Shown: positions 1 through 7,561, numbered from the stretch's first letter. The stretch is DNA of 33,386 bases from an uncultured Clostridia bacterium (GCA_937884975.1 CAKZZS010000054.1:1-33386), one strand, 5' to 3'. Notes: a model not told the origin generated them from the letters alone. Numbers and translations are program-made.

Positions 1-2083
1 CCTTGGAATTTGCTATTTTCTGCCAGCCTGTTACCATACAGCCGTTTGTGCCGAAATAATATTTATAAGCGACACCTTTACTATTCTTTATTGATTTCCA
101 GCCTGTTGCCATAACGCCGTTTTCATCAAAATAGTGCTTATATACCTTGCCGTCACCGCGCTTGATGTTCTGCCAACCGGTCTGTTTTACACCGTTGACA
201 TAGTAATAATATTTGCCGTTTTCTTTTAAAAGACCGTTCTTTAAGCTGGTTTTGCCGACCACATTACCATTTTTATCAAAGGTGTATTCAACACCGTCTA
301 TGTCAATGATTTCATTGTTTGCCCAAGATGGATTAAAATAATAATTTTTTCCATCAATTACATGCCAACCAATTAACAGTTTTCCATCTTCGCCTGCATA
401 GTATCTTTCTGCGATTGGAGCGTCTTCTGTTCCAACATAGCCGCAATCTATCCATGTGTTTTTTTCTGCTTTGCCGTCGTCACCAAAATAATAGTATTCA
501 TTTGGAGAGAAACCGACACTGTTATTTTTTTCAATACCGTCACTGCCAAAATAGTATAAATCACCGTCAATTGATACTAATCCATATCCGGGAAATCCGA
601 TTATTTCGCCGTTTTCGGCTGCATATATCTTTCCTGTAGTCCCATCATCGAGCTGTATTTCGCCCCAGCCTGTCAGCATAACGCCGTCATTGTCAAAGTA
701 GAAAGTATGATACTCATACGATTCAGTGTCCGGATAATAAACATTTATATCATACATTCTTCCGGTTATCTTTTCACCATTCTCATAATAGTATGTATTT
801 CCGTTATCAGTAACCCAACCATTCTCAATATCAATGCCTTGCTTGATATTTATCGTGCAAGGCGGTTCGTAAAACCCGATGTAGCCAAATTCAAAATCAT
901 ATATATGATCCTTTTTTAATTCGACTGTAAGTTTATAAATATACTCTGAATCCATATGAATTTGGATAGGTTGGTTTAAAATTTCCTCATTGGAATTGTT
1001 AGTTATATCATAAATTCTCAGGCTATCAATATCACCGGTTAAAGTTATTGTGTATACGCAGGTTTCATTCGGTGTAAAGTGAATAAAATCTCCCAAAAAC
1101 CAGACATCCCACCATGATACATAGCCCTCGTAAGGATTATACTCGCCTGTTGATTTTCGACAAGACGATAAATCAAGCGTTTCGCCTTCTGTTAAATTGA
1201 TTAGATTTAAGTCCTTAAGATCCCCGTCAGTACAATGAATTGTTGCCCTGTAAAGCTCTTTGTTGTTGCCGTCAATGTCAATTGTTGACCATTGCTCTTT
1301 TGTTCCCTGATAATAAATGTCTGTTAAGGAGTCGCAACCGTAAAAAACACAAGCACTTATACTTGTAACGCTTACAGGGATTGTTATGCTTTTGAGTGAA
1401 CTGCATAAAACAAATGCGGAATCCCAAATATCGTCAATATTTTTCGACAGCACAATGCTGGTAAGCGTGCTGCACGCTTTAAAGGCGTTATTATTTATTC
1501 TCACTACTTTTACGCCATCAACCTCTGTTGGTATAAGAAGCGTTTCATCCGAACCCTTATAACGGTCAATAATTATGCCATCATTTGTTGCGGTGCTATG
1601 GATTTCCCATTCAAGTTCATTATAATTGCCTTGGTTGACTGTTACAGTGCAAGGTGTAGGTTTATACACATTAAACGGACTTGGGATAATTTCATATGTA
1701 TGTTCCTTTAAGAGCATAACCTTAGCATTAAAAATATGCTTATCATCACTTGAGTTATAAAAATCTTCGGCACTGTAAACAGTTTCGTTGAGACCTTCTG
1801 TTAAATCATATACGGTTAAACTTTGAATGTAACCTGTAAGAACAATTGTATATGCTCCGGTTTCATTAGGAATGAACCGTAATGAACTGTCCAAAATATA
1901 GTCATCTTCCATTAACCAGTCTTCTCCAAAAGAGTATTTCAAGGACCACAAATCGTAAGTTTCGTTTTCGATTAAATATACGATGTCCTCGCTTTCCTCC
2001 GCAAAGCTCGTCAGGTTCGTCAGCGGTATGGCTGTCAGGACCATAACAAGGACTAATAAAACCGATAATCCTTTTCTTAACAT
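1..2083 (-). CDS. Secreted LRR (BspA-type) and cell-wall-binding repeat protein, C-terminus outside the window
   Basis: The frame is open on the minus strand from an ATG at 2083 through to the left edge, giving 694 codons without a stop, so the gene is truncated by the window and not broken. Residues 1-28 form a signal peptide (MLRKG, a hydrophobic Leu/Val core, then SFAEE). Residues of about 165-270 hold BspA/Treponema-type leucine-rich repeats (LLIPTEVDGVKVVRINNNAF, LKSITIPVSVTSI). From about residue 417 onward there are glucan/choline-binding-type repeats (GWY/YYF/NGVMATGW), which usually anchor proteins to wall polymers. Two similar beta-rich segments (FIPNETGAYTIVLTG and FTPNETCVYTITLTG) flank the LRR block and look like a duplicated domain. 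Function is inferred as surface adhesion or substrate binding; no catalytic domain is visible in this part. Confidence 0.88.
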   Translation of the reverse strand, partial: MLRKGLSVLLVLVMVLTAIPLTNLTSFAEESEDIVYLIENETYDLWSLKYSFGEDWLMEDDYILDSSLRFIPNETGAYTIVLTGYIQSLTVYDLTEGLNETVYSAEDFYNSSDDKHIFNAKVMLLKEHTYEIIPSPFNVYKPTPCTVTVNQGNYNELEWEIHSTATNDGIIIDRYKGSDETLLIPTEVDGVKVVRINNNAFKACSTLTSIVLSKNIDDIWDSAFVLCSSLKSITIPVSVTSISACVFYGCDSLTDIYYQGTKEQWSTIDIDGNNKELYRATIHCTDGDLKDLNLINLTEGETLDLSSCRKSTGEYNPYEGYVSWWDVWFLGDFIHFTPNETCVYTITLTGDIDSLRIYDITNNSNEEILNQPIQIHMDSEYIYKLTVELKKDHIYDFEFGYIGFYEPPCTINIKQGIDIENGWVTDNGNTYYYENGEKITGRMYDINVYYPDTESYEYHTFYFDNDGVMLTGWGEIQLDDGTTGKIYAAENGEIIGFPGYGLVSIDGDLYYFGSDGIEKNNSVGFSPNEYYYFGDDGKAEKNTWIDCGYVGTEDAPIAERYYAGEDGKLLIGWHVIDGKNYYFNPSWANNEIIDIDGVEYTFDKNGNVVGKTSLKNGLLKENGKYYYYVNGVKQTGWQNIKRGDGKVYKHYFDENGVMATGWKSIKNSKGVAYKYYFGTNGCMVTGWQKIANSK

Positions 2084-2257
2084 TTCATTCTACTTCCATA
2101 ATAATTTTTAAAAAGTAAACAATTAAATTATAAAATTAAAAACTATTAAACACAATACTCTGGCAGCGAACTTTTAATAATTAGTATTATTTTTTACTTT
2201 ACATTACTTATCAATAATTTGTATTTGTTTTTAGGTATATAACCTTGAGGTGATTAA

Positions 2258-2364
2258 ATGAAGCGGTTGAAAGGGGAAAAAGTATTACCATTGACAGAGA
2301 TTTGCTTGAAAAACTCAATTGCTATTGCAAAAAGAATAATCGTGTGCTAAAATATTTAAGTTAA
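2258..2364 (+). pseudogene. Possible frameshifted ribbon-helix-helix antitoxin remnant
   Basis: An ATG at 2258 follows a good ribosome site (GAGGTGATTAA). About seven codons later the reading frame must change by one base. The next frame, from about 2278 to the stop at 2364, encodes KSITIDRDLLEKLNCYCKKN followed by a short tail. The pattern of an ITID strand, a DLLEKL helix and a KKNNR turn resembles the start of CopG/Arc-like ribbon-helix-helix proteins. The piece is only about 35 residues long and lacks the second helix, so it is probably a degraded remnant. It may also be a chance resemblance. Confidence 0.35.
2325..2353 (+). promoter_or_regulatory. Probable yebC sigma-A promoter
   Basis: TTGCAA at 2325-2330 and TAAAAT at 2348-2353 are separated by 17 bases, and the transcript would start about 38 bases before the yebC start codon. 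The promoter lies inside the ribbon-helix-helix-like remnant. Confidence 0.55.
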
Positions 2365-2397
2365 AAAGATTATCTTGAAAAAGGGGTATAAAAATTT

Positions 2398-3138
2398 ATG
2401 TCCGGACATTCAAAATGGAGTACAATTAAAAGAAAAAAGGAGAAAACCGATAACCAGCGCGCAAAGGTTTTCACCAAAATCGGAAGGGAAATTGCAGTTG
2501 CAGTCCGTGAGGGCGGCCCCGATCCGGCAGGCAATTCAAAGCTCAAGGATATTATTGCAAAGGCAAAGGCTGCAAACGTTCCAAACGAAAATATTGAAAG
2601 AATTATAAAAAAGGCTGCCGGTGACTCTGACGGTGCAAACTACGAGTCCGTAACGTATGAGGGATACGGTCCGTCGGGTATCGCGGTAATGGTTCTTGCT
2701 CTTACGGATAACCGTAACCGTACTGCCGCCGACGTTCGCCATTATTTCGACAAGTACGGCGGAAATATGGGCACAACAGGCTGCGTATCCTTTATGTTTA
2801 CCAAGCAGGGTCAGATTATTATTGACAAAGAGGGCGTTGACGAGGACGCTCTTATGACGGACGCTCTTGAGGCAGGCGCAGTTGACTTTATTGCCGACGA
2901 GGACGTATTTGACGTTCGCACCGAGCCTACGGATATGGGCGCAATAAATGATGACCTTGCCGCAAAGGGTTATACGATTCTTTCGGCTGACGTCGCTTAC
3001 ATTCCCGGCACATACACCGCTCTTTCAAACGAGGACGATATTAAGAATATGGGTAAAATGCTTGAAATGTTTGAGGATAACGACGACGTCCAGGAGGTTT
3101 ACCATAACTGGGAGAACGAGGACGATTACGAAGGCTAA
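2398..3138 (+). CDS. yebC: YebC/PmpR/TACO1-family protein
   Basis: This 246-residue protein begins MSGHSKWSTIKRKKEKTDNQ, the signature N-terminus of the YebC family, and contains the conserved ERIIKKA and YEGYGPSGIAVMV segments. The length matches the family norm of about 240-250. Members act in the cytoplasm and have been described as DNA-binding regulators and, more recently, as translation factors that help ribosomes through difficult sequences. The ATG at 2398 is preceded by AAAAAGGGG at a suitable distance. In many bacteria yebC lies by ruvABC, but here it stands alone. It is followed directly by a large palindromic repeat. Confidence 0.96.
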   Translation: MSGHSKWSTIKRKKEKTDNQRAKVFTKIGREIAVAVREGGPDPAGNSKLKDIIAKAKAANVPNENIERIIKKAAGDSDGANYESVTYEGYGPSGIAVMVLALTDNRNRTAADVRHYFDKYGGNMGTTGCVSFMFTKQGQIIIDKEGVDEDALMTDALEAGAVDFIADEDVFDVRTEPTDMGAINDDLAAKGYTILSADVAYIPGTYTALSNEDDIKNMGKMLEMFEDNDDVQEVYHNWENEDDYEG

Positions 3139-3145
3139 ACTTGCC

Positions 3146-3362
3146 CTCCATTTTATGAAATGTCGGGCGTTAAATAAATCCACAGCGGATTCGTGAAGTA
3201 CGCTTGCGCGCGTGAAGTACCTGCGGCGTGAAGTACCCTACGGGCGCGAGTGGATTTATTTTATTTCACGTTTTAATTATTAAAATATTTCACGACGACT
3301 TTTGTCGGTATTTCACGTTTTGCGTTAAGCAAAATATTTCATTTCGCGATATTTGATGGAGG
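3146..3362. repeat. Multi-hairpin repeat with GTGAAGT / ATTTCAC hinges
   Basis: The region begins CCTCCAT (3146) and ends ATGGAGG (3356-3362), a short terminal inverted repeat. Inside, AATAAATCCAC (3173-3183) pairs with GTGGATTTATT (3250-3260). Within that stem the heptamer GTGAAGT occurs at 3193, 3212 and 3228, each followed by a small, different hairpin (CGC-ttgc-GCG, CC-tgc-GG, CCC-tac-GGG). To the right the reverse-orientation heptamer ATTTCAC occurs at 3263, 3287 and 3310 (ATTTCAT at 3336), again separated by unrelated hairpins (GTTTTAAT/ATTAAAAT; GACGAC/GTCGGT, imperfect; GTTTTGC/GCAAAAT). A related array lies at 33113-33200. No protein is encoded. Confidence 0.8.
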
Positions 3363-3373
3363 TTATTTGTTAG

Positions 3374-3716
3374 ATGTCAGATTCTAAATTAAGAGATCTT
3401 TCAATGGAATTTGCTGTTTATGTTTTGAGGTGTAAAAGGGCATTATTCACTGAAAAATCAAATTGAGCGTTCCGCAACCTCAATAGGAGCAAATATATAT
3501 GAAGCTAATTATGCGCATAGCAGAGCGGATTTTATTTCAAAACTTCAAATCGCTTTAAAAGAGTGCTACGAAACCGAGTATTGGCTGGAATTGTTTGTAA
3601 AAGCGGAAATAATCGATAAAGAAACCGTTACGGATTTATCTAACCTTTGCGGAAAAATAAGAAGACTTTTGGTAGCGTCTATAAATACGGCAAAGAAAAA
3701 TAAAGAACAGGCTTGA
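3374..3716 (+). pseudogene. Four-helix-bundle protein (S23 / Avd-like family), frameshifted
   Basis: An ATG at 3374 starts MSDSKLRDLSMEFAVYVL, then the frame runs to a stop after about 30 codons. From about 3432 the next frame continues with GHYSLKNQIERSATSIGANI, YEANYAHSRADFISKLQIAL and KECYETEYWLEL, and ends at 3716. The two halves together match the four-helix-bundle family (23S rRNA intervening-sequence protein, TIGR02436; also related to the Avd protein of diversity-generating retroelements). The span is 343 bases, one more than a multiple of three, so a small indel near the AAAAGGG run at about 3434-3440 separates the halves. Family members typically show a few extra residues at this point, so a short deletion is also possible. 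Function is not established for free-standing members. Confidence 0.8.
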
Positions 3717-3735
3717 TTCAAGCCTGTTCTTTTTA
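3704..3735 (+). terminator. Rho-independent terminator of the four-helix-bundle gene
   Basis: GAACAGGCTTGA and TCAAGCCTGTTC form a near-perfect stem followed by TTTTT. The stop codon of the pseudogene lies inside the hairpin. The stem can also serve the convergent minus-strand regulator gene. Confidence 0.85.
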
Positions 3736-3752
3736 TCTGTTTTTTATTAGAA

Positions 3753-4124
3753 TTATTTTTTATTCTTTTCAATATATTTTTTTATTGCGTCAAACGTTTC
3801 GTCACTTATATCGTGCTCAATTTTACACGCGTCATCAGCCGCCGTTTCCTTGTTAACGCCGATACAGGTAAGCACCTTTGTAAGCACCTGATGCCTTTCA
3901 TATATTTTCTCTGCAATTTCTTTGCCGAGGTCGGTTAAAAGAAGGTGACCGCTTTCGTCCGTGTCAAGGTAGCCGCCGTTGCGAAGAAGCCCGACTGCGC
4001 GGCTTACGCTCGGCTTTGAAAAGCCCATATATTCCGCAACGTCAAGAGAACGCACATACGGTTTTTTCTGTGAAAGTATTAAGATGGTTTCAAGGTACAT
4101 TTCGCCCGATTCCTGAAGCTGCAT
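3753..4124 (-). CDS. DtxR/MntR-family metal-dependent repressor
   Basis: This cytoplasmic regulator of 123 residues has an N-terminal winged helix (DVAEYMGFSKPSVSRAVGLL) and a metal-binding dimerisation domain, and it lacks the C-terminal SH3-like domain of long DtxR. The ATG at 4124 is chosen because GGGAGGA lies just upstream; the open frame extends to 4199 but without a ribosome site and across the promoter. Metal ligands can be aligned: EMYLE near the N-terminus has Met where MntR has Asp8 and DtxR has Met10, and ACKIEHDIS supplies the Cys, Glu and His of the DtxR primary site. That set resembles iron-type DtxR/IdeR more than manganese-type MntR, so iron sensing is the better inference. 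No metal transporter is adjacent. It is divergent from dpaA. Confidence 0.9.
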   Translation of the reverse strand: MQLQESGEMYLETILILSQKKPYVRSLDVAEYMGFSKPSVSRAVGLLRNGGYLDTDESGHLLLTDLGKEIAEKIYERHQVLTKVLTCIGVNKETAADDACKIEHDISDETFDAIKKYIEKNKK

Positions 4125-4155
4125 TGTCCTCCCTCTTTTCTGCTTTAATGTGTTA

Positions 4156-4184
4156 ATTTTACCACACCCTCGGCTGTTTTTCAA
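4156..4184 (-). promoter_or_regulatory. Promoter of the DtxR-type regulator
   Basis: Read on the minus strand, TTGAAA (4184-4179) and TAAAAT (4161-4156) are separated by 17 bases, about 30 bases before the chosen ATG. Confidence 0.6.
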
Positions 4185-4244
4185 GTGGGTTTGTGTCAAG
4201 GAGTTCTTTTCATCATAATATGTAAGGAAAGGATGTGCTTGAAA

Positions 4245-5045
4245 ATGTCAAAAGCAATTACCTTTATCGGCGGCGACAGCCGTTTTTTGTATGCGGCGCA
4301 GTACTTTGAAAAAGAGGGCTTTGACGTAAACCGCATTTATTTAAACCGTGACTCGGAAGCGAAAATTTCCGATACGGTTGTATTGCCCGTGCCCGTTTTA
4401 AGAAACGGTTTTTTAACAGCGCCGCTTCATGCGGAAAAAATAACCGCTGAAAAGCTTTTTGATATTTTACCCGAAAAATCAACCGTTTACGGCGGTGTGA
4501 CGGGGGAATTGCTATTTTCATTTGCAAGAAAAAAGGAAATAAATCTCATTGATTACTATAAGGACGAAGCTCTGCTTAAAGAAAACGCTATTCTTACCGC
4601 AAGGGCAACGCTTGAATTGATGAGAAACGAAAAAATACCCGTCGGGAACGGGAAAATATTTATTCTCGGCAACGGAAGATGCGGAAAGGCTTTAGCCGAT
4701 GTGCTTTCGTCAGTCGGGGGGAACGTAACGGTTGTGACAGGTAAATCCTCTGAATATTCTTTCATTTCTTTTAAGGAAATGCAGGATTATATCAGCGAAG
4801 CCTCGCTTATAATAAATACCGTTCCGTCACCCGTTCTCGGTGAAAAGGAATTGAAAAAAATAAATAAAAAAACGAGTATTATTGAAATCGCCTCTGCGCC
4901 CTACGGAATTGATTTTGACGCGGCAAAGAGGCTCGGTATAAACGTGATTAAAGCGCCGGGGCTTCCCGGAAAGTACTTTCCGAAGCAGGCAGGTGTTTTA
5001 ATCGCAAAGACAATTATCAGGGAGATGAATAAATGGCAAAAATAA
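4245..5045 (+). CDS. dpaA: Dipicolinate synthase subunit A
   Basis: With DpaB this protein oxidises dihydrodipicolinate to dipicolinic acid in the mother cell; the acid is then packed with calcium into the spore core. The 266-residue protein starts MSKAITFIGGDSRFLYAAQY, typical of SpoVFA/DpaA, and has a second Rossmann site at about residue 137 (IFILGNGRCGKALADVL). The ATG at 4245 is chosen on homology. An ATG at 4233 sits directly on the GGAAAGG ribosome site and is less likely. The 3' end overlaps dpaB by 13 bases, indicating one operon. CATAATAT at 4214-4221 resembles a sigma-E/sigma-K -10 element, but no convincing -35 is visible, so mother-cell control is inferred mainly from the family. 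Confidence 0.94.
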   Translation: MSKAITFIGGDSRFLYAAQYFEKEGFDVNRIYLNRDSEAKISDTVVLPVPVLRNGFLTAPLHAEKITAEKLFDILPEKSTVYGGVTGELLFSFARKKEINLIDYYKDEALLKENAILTARATLELMRNEKIPVGNGKIFILGNGRCGKALADVLSSVGGNVTVVTGKSSEYSFISFKEMQDYISEASLIINTVPSPVLGEKELKKINKKTSIIEIASAPYGIDFDAAKRLGINVIKAPGLPGKYFPKQAGVLIAKTIIREMNKWQK

Positions 5046-5605
5046 AAGCAGGCTTTGCTTTGTGCGGCTCATTCTGTACCTTTTCCCAGGTCGTGCCGCA
5101 GATAAAGAGGCTTGTTGAGAGTGATATAGATGTGTACCCGATTATGAGCGAAACGGCTTATTCAACGGATACGCGCTTCGGCAAGGCAAAAAAGTTCAGG
5201 GATGAAATCGAAGAAATATGCGGAAAAAGCATTATCCACACGCTGACCGCCGCCGAGCCGATAGGACCGAAAAAAATACTTGATGTACTTATAATCGCGC
5301 CCTGTACGGGCAACACAATAGGTAAAATTGCGCTCGGTATAACGGACACGCCCGTCTGTCTTGCGGCAAAGGCGCATTTAAGAAATCAAAGACCGCTTCT
5401 CATAGCCGCTTCGACAAATGACGCGCTTTCCGCCTCGGGAAAGAATATCGGGCTTCTTATGAATACCAAAAACATCTATTTTGTGCCCATGCGCCAGGAT
5501 GACGCAACGGGCAAGCCCACCTCGCTTGTGGCGTATTTTGACAGAATCAAGGACGCAACCTTCTCCGCCCTCTACGGAGTGCAGATTCAACCTGTTTTTG
5601 ATTAA
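5033..5605 (+). CDS. dpaB: Dipicolinate synthase subunit B
   Basis: This 190-residue flavoprotein-fold subunit (SpoVFB/DpaB) partners DpaA in dipicolinate synthesis during sporulation. Recognisable features are the N-terminal GFALCGSFCTFSQV nucleotide-binding loop, the IIAPCTGNTIGKIALGITD segment typical of the flavoprotein (Pfam Flavoprotein) fold, and PLLIAASTNDALS. The length agrees with the family at about 200. Its ATG lies within the last codons of dpaA, so the pair is probably translationally coupled. A strong hairpin terminator follows the stop codon at once. The presence of dpaAB is strong evidence that the host makes endospores. Confidence 0.95.
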   Translation: MAKIKAGFALCGSFCTFSQVVPQIKRLVESDIDVYPIMSETAYSTDTRFGKAKKFRDEIEEICGKSIIHTLTAAEPIGPKKILDVLIIAPCTGNTIGKIALGITDTPVCLAAKAHLRNQRPLLIAASTNDALSASGKNIGLLMNTKNIYFVPMRQDDATGKPTSLVAYFDRIKDATFSALYGVQIQPVFD

Positions 5606-5608
5606 AAT

Positions 5609-5634
5609 AAGGGCAGTCGATGACTGCCCTTTAT
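5609..5634 (+). terminator. dpaAB terminator
   Basis: AAGGGCAGTC and GACTGCCCTT form a stem around a short GAT loop, with T residues after it. It lies between convergent genes and may act on both strands. Confidence 0.85.
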
Positions 5635-5638
5635 ACTC

Positions 5639-6541
5639 TTATTTATCCTTTTTATCATCCGAATTCTTTTCCCTGTACTTATCGTACGCTTCCTGCGCAG
5701 ACTCAATACGTTTTCTTATAGTTTCACCGAATTGAGAAACATTAAGAAGTCGGGAGGATTCCTTTGTTCTTCTTGTTGTGCGGCTGTTAAATGAAGCAAA
5801 CTGATTTCGAAATTCAATAAGCTGGTCAGCCGCCGAGGACATCCATTCGTTAAGCCTTTCTTCACGCTTTTGCGAGGACTCCTGATACTCTTTTCTGCGC
5901 TTTTTCATTGACTCCTTCGCGTCCGAAACTATTGCGTCGCGAACAACCGAAAGCTGCTCGGTAGCCTCTCTTGCCGTTTCACCGAATTTTTCAAGACGGA
6001 CAAGCATTCTTTTAATATCGAGAGCGCTTTTGAGCGTGTCAATAAGGTCAAAACCGAAAACAATAAGAATTGCGCCGAGAAGATACGGCCTTACATAATG
6101 CGGAATAAAATCGTAAAGCTGCTCGATTACATACGGTCTTAAGCCATAGACATAAAGCATTGAAGCGAGCGCCCAGATTACAGTATGGCGGAAGCAGATA
6201 CGTCCCTGAATGTTCAAAAACTTATCCGAATAGTCCCACCAACGCGCGTGGAACATTTTTTCCATTATAAGGCTTGTCATAAATTCCAGCGTGTCGCATA
6301 AAAGAATTGCAAGCACGGGGACAATGAAATAATGGTACTTTTCGGGAAAATAAGAACAGATTTTGATAATCAGCTCCATAATCAGCACGCCGCAGCCGTA
6401 AATCGGGCAAAGCGGACCTGTAAGGAAGCCTCGGTTTATAATGCGGTGATGGGCAATTGAGCAGTAAATGCACTCGCCCAGCCAGCCGCCTGCCGAAGCA
6501 AAGAAGAAAAGAAGCAGGTAAAAGATTATTTTATCAAACAT
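5639..6541 (-). CDS. Membrane protein of the putative ABC-transporter type IV (CmpB) family
   Basis: The protein has about 300 residues. The first 180 or so contain several membrane segments and the family motif GWLGECIYCSI with RGFLTGPLCPIYGCG (Pfam PF06541). The remaining third is a charged, probably coiled-coil cytoplasmic tail rich in Lys, Arg and Glu. The start at ATG 6541 is preferred because AAAGGAG lies ten bases upstream; a TTG at 6550 is too close to it. The start overlaps the end of the upstream HD-domain gene by eight bases (ATGTTTGA), so the two are probably coupled in translation. The exact function of this family is not known, and no ATPase partner is visible nearby. Confidence 0.85.
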   Translation of the reverse strand: MFDKIIFYLLLFFFASAGGWLGECIYCSIAHHRIINRGFLTGPLCPIYGCGVLIMELIIKICSYFPEKYHYFIVPVLAILLCDTLEFMTSLIMEKMFHARWWDYSDKFLNIQGRICFRHTVIWALASMLYVYGLRPYVIEQLYDFIPHYVRPYLLGAILIVFGFDLIDTLKSALDIKRMLVRLEKFGETAREATEQLSVVRDAIVSDAKESMKKRRKEYQESSQKREERLNEWMSSAADQLIEFRNQFASFNSRTTRRTKESSRLLNVSQFGETIRKRIESAQEAYDKYREKNSDDKKDK

Positions 6542-7076
6542 CTCTGCCAATCTCCTTTAAAAATCTTTTTTTATAGCTTTTTGAAAGCGAATAGCAAAGC
6601 TCCCTTGTTGCGCAGTATTTATCCGAAAGGCTGACTATAAGACCCTCTCTTGAAGAGGGGAGGGTTACGGTCAGAGGGAACATATGCTTTAAAATTATTT
6701 TTTCCTCTTTTTTGTTAAGAGCGCCGCCCGTAAGAATTTTTGCGTTATCGGCGGCAAATTTCGGGTGAAGATAGCCGTGAGGACGGTGCCACATTTCTTC
6801 GCTGTTTCTCCAGTCGTAAAAAACCATATCGTGCATAATCGAGCCTCTTGCGGCTGACTTGTAGTCGAGCCCTAAACGGCGGCAGACAAGAAAGCTTAAG
6901 TACGAAACGCTTGTCATGTGCTGCAGCCTGTCGATTTCAAGGTGCTGTTCGTACTCCTTCATACGCTGAATTTCGGGTCTTTCGTAAAGGTCGCCGACGA
7001 CGGAAAGATAGCATTTTCCGTTAAGATGGGAATATATATCGTATGATTTTTTATATTCTTCGTAAAGCTTACTCAA
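6534..7076 (-). CDS. HD-domain phosphohydrolase-like protein
   Basis: This 180-residue soluble protein carries the metal-binding residues of the HD superfamily: His53 in LQHMTSVSYL, His82-Asp83 in SIMHDMVFYDW, further His residues in WHRPHGYLHP, and an Asp in VSLSDKYCA. HD proteins hydrolyse phosphate esters of nucleotides or signalling molecules; the substrate here is unknown. The start is a TTG at 7076 preceded by TTAGGAGAG at ideal spacing. It is the first gene of a two-gene operon with the CmpB-type membrane protein. Confidence 0.87.
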   Translation of the reverse strand: MSKLYEEYKKSYDIYSHLNGKCYLSVVGDLYERPEIQRMKEYEQHLEIDRLQHMTSVSYLSFLVCRRLGLDYKSAARGSIMHDMVFYDWRNSEEMWHRPHGYLHPKFAADNAKILTGGALNKKEEKIILKHMFPLTVTLPSSREGLIVSLSDKYCATRELCYSLSKSYKKRFLKEIGRDV

Positions 7077-7111
7077 AGTATCTCTCCTAAAAAAATGTTC
7101 AACGAGTGAAG

Positions 7112-7140
7112 ATTATATCACATTTCATTTAATAATACAA
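7112..7140 (-). promoter_or_regulatory. Promoter of the HD/CmpB operon
   Basis: On the minus strand TTGTAT (7140-7135) and TATAAT (7117-7112) are spaced by 17 bases, about 36 bases before the TTG start. It is divergent from the rnpB promoter. Confidence 0.7.
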
Positions 7141-7157
7141 TTACAAATTTATATTTA

Positions 7158-7186
7158 TTGACTTTTAGTTTTATTATTGTTAAAAT
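7158..7186 (+). promoter_or_regulatory. rnpB promoter
   Basis: TTGACT (7158-7163) and TAAAAT (7181-7186) are 17 bases apart, placing the transcription start at about 7193, where the RNase P RNA begins. Confidence 0.8.
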
Positions 7187-7192
7187 AACCGT

Positions 7193-7517
7193 TGAGTAGA
7201 CTGGGCAGTTGCGTAGTTTAACTATGAGGAAAGTCCGAGCATCATACAGCAGGGTAACGGCTAACGGCCGCCGAGGGCGACCTCCGGGAAAGTGCATAGA
7301 GATATACCGCTGCGTTTTGCAGTAAGGGTGGAAAGGCGAGGTAAGAGCTCACCAGTGCGTCGGTGACGGCGCTGCTAAGTAAACCCTACCCGATGCAACA
7401 CCGACTGAAGTTGTCAGCTGGGCAGATACTTCGAAGGGTGGCTTGAGCCTTACGGCAACGTAAGGAGCAGATAGATAATTGCCTTAAATGACAGAACTCG
7501 GCTTACAGGTTTACTCA
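7193..7517 (+). ncRNA. rnpB: RNase P RNA (bacterial)
   Basis: This is the catalytic RNA that removes 5' leaders from tRNA precursors. The conserved core elements are all present in order: GAGGAAAGTCCGAGC near the 5' end, GGGAAAGTGCATAGAGATA, GGCGAGGTAAGAGCTCACC, CCCTACCCGATGCAACACC, and AGATAATTGCC followed by ACAGAACTCGGCTTACAG at the 3' end. The 5' GAGTA pairs with the 3' TTACTC to close helix P1. The ends are estimated from this pairing and from the promoter. Confidence 0.96.
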
Positions 7518-7530
7518 CCTTATGAAAAAC

Positions 7531-7560
7531 GCCCCATATTATGTTATATGGGGTGATTTT
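7531..7560 (+). terminator. rnpB terminator
   Basis: GCCCCATAT and ATATGGGG form a stem followed by TGATTTTT. The T tract runs directly into the start codon of the next gene, and part of the 3' arm (GGGGTGA) may serve as its ribosome site. Confidence 0.75.
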
Positions 7561-7561
7561 T

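Larger units (their letters stand above)
2084..2397. other. AT-rich intergenic region
   Basis: This 314-base gap lies between two divergently transcribed genes. The left two thirds are very AT-rich and show no gene. The right part holds a possible ribbon-helix-helix gene remnant and the probable yebC promoter, both listed separately. Confidence 0.6.

Noticed and set aside
415..919. Plus-strand open frames of 70-74 codons
   Set aside because: They are antisense to the LRR/cell-wall-binding gene, have low-complexity translations and lack ribosome sites.
3193..3342. Possible CRISPR array from the repeated GTGAAGT/ATTTCAC heptamers
   Set aside because: Repeats are only seven bases, spacers are short self-complementary hairpins, orientation flips, and there are no cas genes.
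4125..4199. Longer N-terminus for the DtxR-type regulator
   Set aside because: The extension has no ribosome site and runs across the promoter, whereas GGGAGGA precedes the ATG at 4124.
4185..4244. Longer N-terminus for DpaA
   Set aside because: The extra residues do not resemble the family and overlap the divergent promoter region; MSKAITFIGGDSR is the typical start.
7541..7561. Upstream ATG for the small membrane protein
   Set aside because: It lies inside the rnpB terminator hairpin; the ATG at 7562 begins the natural membrane segment.
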